Positions 29,601-36,320 of a stretch of 64,000 nt of DNA are shown piece after piece. The notes below the pieces were generated by a model, which did no database searches, was not told the origin of the DNA, and worked only from the letters and a program-made list of their open reading frames with translations. The stretch covers positions 291,328 to 355,327 of the forward strand of contig NZ_JAGHZZ010000005.1 of the NCBI RefSeq assembly GCF_017745095.1, written 5' to 3'. Position numbers and translations under genes: made by a program. How positions within the stretch are numbered: the stretch's first letter is position 1; each line of letters begins with the position of its first letter. Source of the stretch: Sporocytophaga sp. Its GTDB lineage: Bacteria > Bacteroidota > Bacteroidia > Cytophagales > Cytophagaceae.

Positions 29601-29943
29601 AGGTATTATTTTGATGGAGGTTGCCAAAGTAACTTCATTCTATGAATTCAAAAAGGGGGAAACAATCGCAATATTTGAACGACCTGAGAATATTGATTAT
29701 TATTTTATCCGTTCAGGAAAAATAATGGTGAATAGTGCGGATAGAAATACCGAAGTCTTATCTGAGAATGGTTTTGTTAATAATTTTACATACTTAAGTT
29801 CAGCAGATTTCAAAGTTGATCTTATCGCACATACAGACTGTTCTGTTTATAAAGTGAAACAGGAGGAGTTCAATGAAGTAATGTCATTCTTTGAAGACAT
29901 TCCAACATCAATCGTTAAAAATAAGAAAAATCCCAAGGTATAA
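26671..29943 (+). CDS. Polytopic transporter-like protein with HEAT repeats and cyclic-nucleotide-binding domain
   Basis: 1090 residues. Residues about 18-435 contain about 12 hydrophobic helices of the MFS / ATP-ADP translocase (NTT) type, including GPLTALALLLFWGLFERLFDL. A cytoplasmic region of alpha-helical pairs (about 450-930) reads as HEAT-like repeats, e.g. KVRYNAVVSSANS and NHNVARAAFEALSQSG. The C-terminus (about 965-1080) is a cyclic-nucleotide-binding fold: VAKVTSFYEFKKGETIAIF, then YYFIRSGKIMV, then a final beta strand. The usual phosphate-binding FGExAL cassette is not obvious, so cNMP binding may be weak or lost. Probably an inner-membrane receptor-like protein rather than a simple carrier. 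First gene of a four-gene same-strand group with TIR-like and STAND genes. Substrate and signal are unknown. Confidence 0.7.
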   Translation: MSRFLRKVLRVEESETSSLLWIICLGVFIGIAISLFDLASVSVFLEHFNKTYLPGAMICSGLLTVFVSNTFISIYNWISFSKVSLIASLVLLVIPFSILLITHYAAGLAITYIAFVLTGPLTALALLLFWGLFERLFDLAQGRRLSMSAESGMVVAMVSILSVIALSEHSFFNKISNLYLISCISFGITFFIFIAISIRKTFLTKIEINVQYIKAYNNYNKLIKQNYTLLLILFALLSGLTFYFTEYFYLVFVEDQYAGAGKTIDFLSGFSAAIIGLGFLLQLFAARWVNAKYGYLTSLLILPGFLALFTMIFLVLGIVEGFDPTKSVFFFLFMLVCISKLLSVSLFKSLEFSTFKFFFMPLDHLLRSDVQSKIERVVRESGKAVAGLLLIIALRYIKVEFIPIILLVILGVWAYVAVRMNNAYREKLVVSLDMPEEIEKKDRAASGIIDELSFTILNIPGKNLQVYLNLLKILDPHVHKDIVLELLKNEDEEILKIALNEASELCLLPAIPVLSAIKNSRFYPVLRCRDLLDRVFAQLNAAEFRLEKVKYIEQLTLSKLRRERVYGALLSAYSDDAIKPRLLNKLFRDVDGKVRYNAVVSSANSANSDLQKNLIEKLSEPFYSNGALAALVATGEKILPAAENAFYLTGQEEKIQLRIVQGYGRMGTDNAVQLLLKKLSYRNHNVARAAFEALSQSGYNITGDRVIQFKAELEEYTSVLVWNMSVYLDLISFKASDVIIQAMLSEIESNYDSIFKLLSLLYDPKTIALIKENIFSKDAEKSEYAFGLLEVTLGEEMKPFLLPILNTASYEDKLERMQEYFPSEPLDVLEILYDLVQRDYKYVNRWTKACALKELAEQKEEINTDIFVANIINPDPLLKETASVALYIKAPHLFPVAFERFRRELGANFSKDVVSKILISNVSGDHEYVMLEEGKLEVSENKELINQADAKEYFTSPNLKFEIIRFLKGVDDFRFVPGIILMEVAKVTSFYEFKKGETIAIFERPENIDYYFIRSGKIMVNSADRNTEVLSENGFVNNFTYLSSADFKVDLIAHTDCSVYKVKQEEFNEVMSFFEDIPTSIVKNKKNPKV

Positions 29944-29971
29944 TAAGATTTTAATTTTTAAAGGAAACTTT

Positions 29972-31345
29972 ATGGAAGATTCGAATTTGTATTTATTGCC
30001 TGACTACCCATCCATAAACCCAGGTGAAAACCTTTGGATTGATTATCTTATAAAATACCTTTCATTTGGTCTTTCTCAGAAGGGATTTAATGTAAAGGTA
30101 TTAAAGGATTTTAATGATCCATTTGAGGAAAACGGAACAGTTGTTTATCTTCCAGTATTTTCTTTATATTCTCTTTCTTCGAATGATTTTAAAGAGCGTC
30201 TTGAAAAGATCATTGCGACTCCATCTATATTGAAATGTGGACTAGTAAAAGAAGAAAAAGCATTAAACCCTGCAGCAAAGTCGTATCCGAATCTTAAACT
30301 GTCAAAACTTTTTCTCCTTGATCCAGATACAGGAAATGAAATTCAAGAAAAGGATATTTTTAAAAGAGAATTCTTAAATTTTTTCCTTTTTAAAATTTAT
30401 GATTTATGTGCAGAATTGGAGCGTGAATGTAACAGTAAAATTGTTGATGTGGCTTCTCATGACAAGTCAAAGTCTTTATATTTAGCTGAAGTGACCAGAG
30501 ATTTAATTCCGGTTAGAGAAGAAATAAGACGGGAGCTTCTTCAATTAGGATACAAGGTTTATCCCAATATTCCGATTTTGGGATCAGGTAAGGATAAGGA
30601 AAAGATAATTAATGAACAGATAAAGAATTGTGCGTTATCGGTTCATCTTTTAGGAAAAATATTTGAAGAAACCTCAGAAGGCAATATTCCTAATTATAGT
30701 CTGGAAAATCAGGTTGCCGCCCAATATTATATTGACAAGGTTGAAGGCAAATCTCAGGATTTTAAAAGAATTATATGGATTCCGGATAACCTTGTTATCC
30801 AAAATGAAAATCAGAAAAAATTTATCAGCCAGGTTCATAAAGAAAAGAGACATTATGCGGGAGCTGATATAATAAAGAGTACAGTTGAAGAATTGAAAGA
30901 TATTATTATTGAGAAACTGACCTCTAATAATAGTGTTTCCTCATCAGGCCAGACAAGTGGATCAGGAGGTGGACAAAAGGCTGTTTATATTGTAAATAGT
31001 GAGAAGAATAAAGAAGGAGCAGAATCGGTAAAGTTCATGCTTGAAGAGTTTGGATATGAAGTTTTTTTAAATAAAATAACGATAGATAAAGAGAAAATAG
31101 AGCGAAGCGATTCAATTCTGTTTTATTATCACAATGAAAAGTCAAGTTGGTTGAGGAGTAAAATGTGCGAGCTTTATAAACTTAAGTCCTGGGAATATAC
31201 CAGTACTTCATTCAGACGAGGTGTTATTAATTTTGAAAATGAAGAATTGCCTGGCGATGAAATTTTCAAAAATGTATACCATGTAAAGGCAGATGGCCAA
31301 ATTGATAAAGAAGTTTTAATATCATTTTTTAATACAGCTTTTTAA
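29972..31345 (+). CDS. Cytoplasmic protein with two or three TIR-like domains
   Basis: 457 residues from ATG 29972; the frame is open further upstream, but only inside the preceding gene. The central part (about 165-305) begins SLYLAEVTRDLIPVREEIRRELLQLGYKVYP, split by the family pattern as beta1-alphaA-beta2 of a TIR-like fold, and continues with CALSVHLLGK and YSLENQVAAQYY, where the Glu sits at the usual active-site position. The C-terminal part (about 335-457), after a Ser/Gly linker, repeats the pattern: KAVYIVNSEKNKEGAESVKF, SDSILFYYHNE and SSWLRSKMCEL. The first 135 residues (LSFGLSQKGFNVKVLKDF, GTVVYLPVFS) may be a third, degenerate copy. No signal peptide or membrane segment. TIR-like domains next to STAND ATPases are common in bacterial conflict systems; NAD-cleaving activity is possible but not established here. 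Confidence 0.65.
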   Translation: MEDSNLYLLPDYPSINPGENLWIDYLIKYLSFGLSQKGFNVKVLKDFNDPFEENGTVVYLPVFSLYSLSSNDFKERLEKIIATPSILKCGLVKEEKALNPAAKSYPNLKLSKLFLLDPDTGNEIQEKDIFKREFLNFFLFKIYDLCAELERECNSKIVDVASHDKSKSLYLAEVTRDLIPVREEIRRELLQLGYKVYPNIPILGSGKDKEKIINEQIKNCALSVHLLGKIFEETSEGNIPNYSLENQVAAQYYIDKVEGKSQDFKRIIWIPDNLVIQNENQKKFISQVHKEKRHYAGADIIKSTVEELKDIIIEKLTSNNSVSSSGQTSGSGGGQKAVYIVNSEKNKEGAESVKFMLEEFGYEVFLNKITIDKEKIERSDSILFYYHNEKSSWLRSKMCELYKLKSWEYTSTSFRRGVINFENEELPGDEIFKNVYHVKADGQIDKEVLISFFNTAF

Positions 31346-31354
31346 ATAAAAAAG

Positions 31355-34300
31355 ATGCTTTCAACAAAAACATCAGGAAAAGTAAAACCGGGAAAAAAGG
31401 TTTCTCAGGTGAGAAATCTCCAGGAAGAAAAACCTAATCCGTTTCCCGGTCTCAGGCCATTTAGGTATGAGGAAAGTCATTTGTTTTTTGGAAGAGAGGG
31501 ACAAATAGACGAAGTGCTTAAAAAACTTGTAGATCATAGATTTGTAGGGGTTATAGGTACTTCCGGTATAGGAAAGTCTTCTTTTATGTATTGCGGTCTA
31601 TTACCCGTAATTTATGGAGATTATAGAACCGAAGATTCATCACAATGGGAGGTATCTATCTGCAGACCTGGAATTGCACCTATCAAAAACCTTTCTGATG
31701 CTCTTATAGATATCGACATTAAAAACGAAGCGGATCCAGAGAAAAGAGAAATCATGTCGAACATGAATTTCTTAACTCTCAAAGGTAGTTCGTATGGTTT
31801 GGTTGAACTTGTAAAATCTAAAATAAGAAAAGAAAAAAAGAACCATCTTATTTTTATTGACCAGTTTGAAGAACTTTTCAGATTTAAAAGTACCGATGAT
31901 CATGCAGTGGACGAGGCCTCGGCATTTATAAAAATTATTACAGAGGCTGTCAGTCAGCGGGAAATTCCAATCTATGTTGTAATTACAATGAGATCGGATT
32001 TTGTTGGTGACTGTTCTCAATTTCCCAAATTGACAAGGCTGATTAATGACAGTCAGTTTCTAATCCCTCAAATGACGAGAGAGGAAAAGAAGCAGGCTAT
32101 TTTGGGACCTGTTTCTGTGATGGGGGGCAAGATCGATGATCGTCTCGTTCAACAACTATTAAATGATGTGGGGGACAATGCAGATGCTCTGCCAATTATG
32201 CAGCACGCATTGATGAGAACATGGGATTATTGGCAAAGAAATGGAGATTCTGATTTCATGGAAATTGCCCATTATGAGGCAGTTGGAGGTATGCAAAAAG
32301 CTCTGTCAGTCCATGCAAATGAGGCTTTCAATGAACTTAATGAAAATCAGAAAAAGATATGTGAAAAGATTTTCAAGTCTATAACTGAAAAAGGGGATGA
32401 AGGAAGAGGAGTGAGAAGACCTGCTAAACTTTCGGATATAGCAGTAATAGCAAATGCTCCTGTTGCAGAAGTGGTAGAGGTTGTAGACCATTTTAGGAAA
32501 ACGGGAAATACATTGTTGATGCCTCCTTCAAATGTGAAACTGGAGGAAAATAGTGTTATTGATATTTCTCATGAAAGTCTCATGAGAATATGGGTAATGC
32601 TTACCAAGTGGGTTGAGGAAGAAGCGGAATCAGTGAAAATGTATCTACGATTAGCTGAAGCAGCTGAGATGCATCAGCAAGGGAAATCGGGACTCTGGAG
32701 GCCGCCAGATTTACAAATAGCACTTAACTGGCAAGCAGAACAAAATCCATCTAAGATTTGGGGACTTCGTTACCACAAAGCATATGAAAGAACGATGCTT
32801 TTTCTTGATTTCAGTAAAAAGGAATTCGAGAGAGAGCAGATAATGAAAGAGAAAATGCAGCGAAGAAGGTTGATCGCTGCAAGGATAACTGCCCTTATTC
32901 TTGGCTTAGGTGCTATTGTTGCCTTCTTGTTCTTCATATATGGAGAGCAACAAAGAAGAGAAGCAGAGAAACAAAAAGCTGAAGCAAGAAGACAGTCTAA
33001 AGTCGCAGAAGAGCAAGCCAAAATTGCACAAAAGGAAAGTGAAAAAGCCAGGGCAAGTGAAAGAGAGGCTTTGGAGCAGAAGAAAATAGCTTTAAGTGAA
33101 ACCGAAAAGGCTTTGAAGAATGCACAGTTAGCTAAAGAACAGAAACTACTTGCAGAACTGGCAACCAAAAATGCACTTATCGAAAAGGCTAAGGCAGAAA
33201 AAGCACATCAGATAGCTTTAACAGAGGAAAGAAAAGCATTTAACTTAAGAATGCTTTCAATTGCAAAATCAATGGCAATAAAATCTGTAAGCCTTGTGGA
33301 TAAAGAGCAAAAGGGAATTGTAGCACAACAAGCTTTTTTGTTTAATAAAGAACATGGAGGAAAAGATAATGATCCGGATATCTTTGATGCAATGTACAAT
33401 GCTATAAAATCTCTTGGAGATTCTACATTTAAGCCCTTAAAAGGACACACTCAGAACGTTCGTGCTCTTTCTACAACTATAACAGGAAAGATGATTTATT
33501 CAGCAGGAAGTGATGGGAAAATAAATCGCTGGGATCCTAAAAAAGAAGATGGCTCCAGACAGTTAATCAGTGAATCTCCAACTCATATACATAAATCAAT
33601 TGCATTGAGTCCGGATAATAAATTTCTGGTTGCTGGTGGTGATTATGCCTACTTACAGCTGTTTGACTTATCTCAGATAGGTTCTAAACCTAAAATTTTT
33701 AAGTCAAAAACAACTGAGACCTGGTTCCTCGGATTTACTAAAGATTCTAAAAGTATAATTTCCGCAGGTAATGATAAAAAGATATACCAATGGAATGTTG
33801 AATCGGCCACTTCTCAGGAAGTTATCATCAGCGATTCTAAAATTAATGCTATTGCAACCAATCCAACATCTAATATTGTTGCAGCAGCTAAAGGAAATGG
33901 TGATATTATTCTAATCGATTTGGATAAGAAAAATCAGGAATCACTGCTGTTCCATGATAATGTACCAGTAGTGTCTATTGTATTCAGTAAAAATGGTCTG
34001 TTGCTTGCCGCTGGAGATGAAAAAGGAATTGTAAGGATTTGGAATATGCAAACCAAAACTATTCTTGCGACACTTTCAGGACACACAGCAAGGATCAATA
34101 ATATCAGATTTAGCAACGATGGGGAGAAGTTAGCAACAGGTAGTTTTGACAAAACTGTCCGGATCTGGAATATGCTGAATATTTATGATGCTCCTATCGT
34201 CCTCAAAGATCATGATGACTGGGTTTGGTCAATTGAATTTAGTCCTGATGGTAATAAACTTCTTGCAGGCTGTAAGGATAATAAAATAAAAGTTTGGCCT

Positions 34301-34441
34301 ACAAAAATTGAATTGATGAAAGACATTGTTTGTGACAAAGTGAGTAGAAATATGAATAATAAGGAGTGGGAGCAATTTGTAGGAGATGATATCGAATATG
34401 AAAAAACTTGTTTAGATAAACCGAAAGGAAACGGAAAATGA
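31355..34441 (+). CDS. Membrane-anchored nSTAND1 ATPase with WD40 repeats
   Basis: 1028 residues. The NPFPGLRPF...LFFGRE lead-in (28-47), Walker A GTSGIGKSS (68-76) and Walker B IFIDQFEELF (166-175) identify an nSTAND1 NTPase; a winged-helix region follows to about 430. One membrane helix lies at about 508-530 (ITALILGLGAIVAFLFFIY). A long Glu/Lys/Ala-rich coiled coil (530-650) leads to WD40 repeats (about 690-1000) with units such as GHTARINNIRFSNDGEKLATGSFDKTVRIW, shown here by its repeating GH...WD pattern. STAND ATPases are signal-triggered oligomerising switches, and the WD40 part is usually the sensor. The helix implies the NTPase and the WD40 domain lie on opposite sides of the inner membrane. 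It starts 9 bases after the TIR-like gene and its stop overlaps the next start (ATGA). Confidence 0.85.
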   Translation: MLSTKTSGKVKPGKKVSQVRNLQEEKPNPFPGLRPFRYEESHLFFGREGQIDEVLKKLVDHRFVGVIGTSGIGKSSFMYCGLLPVIYGDYRTEDSSQWEVSICRPGIAPIKNLSDALIDIDIKNEADPEKREIMSNMNFLTLKGSSYGLVELVKSKIRKEKKNHLIFIDQFEELFRFKSTDDHAVDEASAFIKIITEAVSQREIPIYVVITMRSDFVGDCSQFPKLTRLINDSQFLIPQMTREEKKQAILGPVSVMGGKIDDRLVQQLLNDVGDNADALPIMQHALMRTWDYWQRNGDSDFMEIAHYEAVGGMQKALSVHANEAFNELNENQKKICEKIFKSITEKGDEGRGVRRPAKLSDIAVIANAPVAEVVEVVDHFRKTGNTLLMPPSNVKLEENSVIDISHESLMRIWVMLTKWVEEEAESVKMYLRLAEAAEMHQQGKSGLWRPPDLQIALNWQAEQNPSKIWGLRYHKAYERTMLFLDFSKKEFEREQIMKEKMQRRRLIAARITALILGLGAIVAFLFFIYGEQQRREAEKQKAEARRQSKVAEEQAKIAQKESEKARASEREALEQKKIALSETEKALKNAQLAKEQKLLAELATKNALIEKAKAEKAHQIALTEERKAFNLRMLSIAKSMAIKSVSLVDKEQKGIVAQQAFLFNKEHGGKDNDPDIFDAMYNAIKSLGDSTFKPLKGHTQNVRALSTTITGKMIYSAGSDGKINRWDPKKEDGSRQLISESPTHIHKSIALSPDNKFLVAGGDYAYLQLFDLSQIGSKPKIFKSKTTETWFLGFTKDSKSIISAGNDKKIYQWNVESATSQEVIISDSKINAIATNPTSNIVAAAKGNGDIILIDLDKKNQESLLFHDNVPVVSIVFSKNGLLLAAGDEKGIVRIWNMQTKTILATLSGHTARINNIRFSNDGEKLATGSFDKTVRIWNMLNIYDAPIVLKDHDDWVWSIEFSPDGNKLLAGCKDNKIKVWPTKIELMKDIVCDKVSRNMNNKEWEQFVGDDIEYEKTCLDKPKGNGK

Positions 34442-35514
34442 ATTTATTAGCATCCAAATTTTTATTAACTACTTTTTTAGTTTTCATATCCGCAATGATA
34501 TGTCAGGTTTCTGCCCAGACCAGTGATTGTGGGCAGGTGCTTTCAAAAGCCCAGGATTTGTATAAAGAAGGTAGAATTTCTGAAATCGCCGAATTGCTGG
34601 ATCCATGCTTAAATGAAGGTTTTACAAAACAGGAGAAAGTAGAAGCATATAGACTTTTAACATTGTCCAACCTTTATTTTAATGAGAGAGAAAAAGCTGA
34701 AAAATCCATGACACTTTTATTGAAAAGTGGACCTGAGTATAAATTGAGACCTACAGACCCTAATGAGTTTGTTCAACTTTATAATAGTTTCAGAACTACT
34801 CCATATTTATTGATTGGAGGAAAGTTTGGAGTAAATATTTCCGATATTGATATCAAAAAGAATTTTAGCTATGAAAATTCTCAGGTAAATATTGGGGATT
34901 ATAATTCAAAAGCAGGTATCCAAGGCGGAGTATTTGTCCAGATTCCTATATACAAAAGGGTTTCATTATTAACAGAAGTACTGTACACCCAAAAGAGATT
35001 TGTTTTTAAAGAAAAACTTTTTAACTATTCAACAATAGAATTACCGGAAACACAAAAGTATTTAGAAGTTCCAGTACTTGTTAATTTCAATTTTGGGAGA
35101 GAAAAATGGGTGCCTTATGTAAATGCTGGTGTTTCAATTTCATATTTGACAAAATCAAAAATGTCACCCTTACGGAAAGATTCTTTATATGTAGGAGGCG
35201 GACGTGAAGTTAAAGAAGGGGAAATAGATGTTACAGACTTAAGGCAAAGATTGAACTATAACCTCATTTTAGGTGCAGGTATTAAAGTTAAGAATATTAT
35301 TGGCAGAGGTTATATTTTTCTTGATGTCAGATATTGTCGTGGGTTGAATAAACTCAACGATCCGGATAAAAGGTATTCTAATAATGACCTTATGTATAAG
35401 TATTTTTATACTGACAGCGATTTTAAAGTAAATTCTTTTCAGTATTCATTAGGCTATTCATATCCTTTGTATAAACCAAAGTTAAAGAGAAAGACAAAGG
35501 AAAAGTATGAATGA
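34438..35514 (+). CDS. Outer-membrane beta-barrel protein co-translated with the STAND ATPase
   Basis: 358 residues with a signal peptide ending near VSAQ. A short helical TPR-like part (about 30-115: AQDLYKEGRISEIAELLDPC, EAYRLLTLSNLYFNEREKAEKS) precedes a C-terminal barrel (about 120-345) of the PorT/OMP_b-brl_2 kind, with alternating aromatic strands such as YINVGVSI-like and YIFLDVRYCRGL and the final strand FQYSLGYSYPLY. Its start overlaps the STAND stop codon by 4 bases, indicating translational coupling. An inner-membrane ATPase with a possibly periplasmic WD40 domain paired with an outer-membrane barrel that has a periplasmic helical arm could form an envelope-spanning sensor. That functional idea is inference. 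Confidence 0.7.
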   Translation: MNLLASKFLLTTFLVFISAMICQVSAQTSDCGQVLSKAQDLYKEGRISEIAELLDPCLNEGFTKQEKVEAYRLLTLSNLYFNEREKAEKSMTLLLKSGPEYKLRPTDPNEFVQLYNSFRTTPYLLIGGKFGVNISDIDIKKNFSYENSQVNIGDYNSKAGIQGGVFVQIPIYKRVSLLTEVLYTQKRFVFKEKLFNYSTIELPETQKYLEVPVLVNFNFGREKWVPYVNAGVSISYLTKSKMSPLRKDSLYVGGGREVKEGEIDVTDLRQRLNYNLILGAGIKVKNIIGRGYIFLDVRYCRGLNKLNDPDKRYSNNDLMYKYFYTDSDFKVNSFQYSLGYSYPLYKPKLKRKTKEKYE

Positions 35515-35541
35515 ATTTAAGATTTAGAAAAGGGTAAAATA

Positions 35542-35577
35542 AAAAAGGAGGATTTATTAATTCCTCCTTTTTATTTT
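35542..35577. terminator. Bidirectional terminator
   Basis: AAAAAGGAGGA (35542-35552) and TCCTCCTTTTT (35562-35572) form an 11-bp stem with a 9-base loop, with A- and T-runs on both sides. It lies between the convergent genes ending at 35514 (+) and 35571 (-) and can serve both. Confidence 0.8.
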
Positions 35578-36113
35578 AATGCTTTATCTAGAATTTTTAT
35601 TCTTCCCTCTTTTCCTCCTTTTGCATTTTTTAGATAGAATTTAGCATCTTTCGAGATCTTGTTGTAATTTCTATACATTTTTTTAGCATTAGGTTTAAAC
35701 TTATAGTAGCAAGCAAATGTCAGACCATCGACATTTCTAGGCTTCCTCTTTTGTCTGATCAGCTTGCTTTCAACCATGAGACAAATCATGTCTGTATAGG
35801 ACTGATCTTTCTCCTCCATTTCATCTTTACCTTTAACCTTTCTTATAGAGTAGAAATCTGTACTGTCAAGTATCAGAAACGTCCATTCTTTTCCTTTTCT
35901 TATTCCGAAAAGGTCGTATTTATTGCCTCGTGGTGTTTTGCCAGTCATGCTAGGTTGTAATGTTTTTAATGCATTAATGTGCTCCTCACGTAATAGACGT
36001 GAAGAATCCAGCGGATTTTCCTGTTCCAAAGAGACCTCATATTTATTACCTCCAGCCATAGCAAAAGAGAATAAAGGAAGGGAAAATATACAAGTCAAAA
36101 AGTATTTTTTCAT
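35571..36113 (-). CDS. Exported protein of unknown function
   Basis: 180 residues. The N-terminus KKYFLTCIFSLPLFSFAMAGG is a signal peptide. The mature protein is Lys-rich and contains TPRGNKYDLFG, GKEWTFLILDSTDFYSIRKV and DMICLMVESKLIR; I do not recognise a family. It is convergent with the outer-membrane barrel gene and divergent from the GH18/eCIS unit, so it is not part of either transcript. The 207-base gap to the GH18 gene on its 5' side contains the candidate eCIS promoter. Confidence 0.6.
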   Translation of the reverse strand: MKKYFLTCIFSLPLFSFAMAGGNKYEVSLEQENPLDSSRLLREEHINALKTLQPSMTGKTPRGNKYDLFGIRKGKEWTFLILDSTDFYSIRKVKGKDEMEEKDQSYTDMICLMVESKLIRQKRKPRNVDGLTFACYYKFKPNAKKMYRNYNKISKDAKFYLKNAKGGKEGRIKILDKALK

Positions 36114-36204
36114 AGAAGATTCTAAAGTTACAATATTAAAAAAAATATTTTTTCTTTCTAAGTAAGTTTCATTAGAAAAAGCTCGCTTTTTTTAGAAAAA
36201 AAAA

Positions 36205-36212
36205 TATCTTTG
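36205..36212 (+). promoter_or_regulatory. Candidate promoter of the GH18-eCIS transcript
   Basis: TATCTTTG matches the Bacteroidota -7 box TAnnTTTG and lies 109 bases before the GH18 ATG. It is the last such box I could find before the eCIS genes, because only 17 bases separate the GH18 stop from the first eCIS start. If used, it would produce a transcript of about 20 kb. Confidence 0.45.
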
Positions 36213-36320
36213 TATCTGCTTACAAGAAGTATTTAAACTTTGTATAATGGCCAGCAATCTCCATTTTTAAGAATGCATAAAGTAAGTTTTAATTTTAGAA
36301 TCATAGTTTTATAAGCAATT

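Noticed and set aside
34438..35514. 34438-35514 barrel as a recent duplicate of the barrel at 1-573
   Set aside because: They share strand pattern and composition only; no stretch of near-identical residues supports recent duplication.
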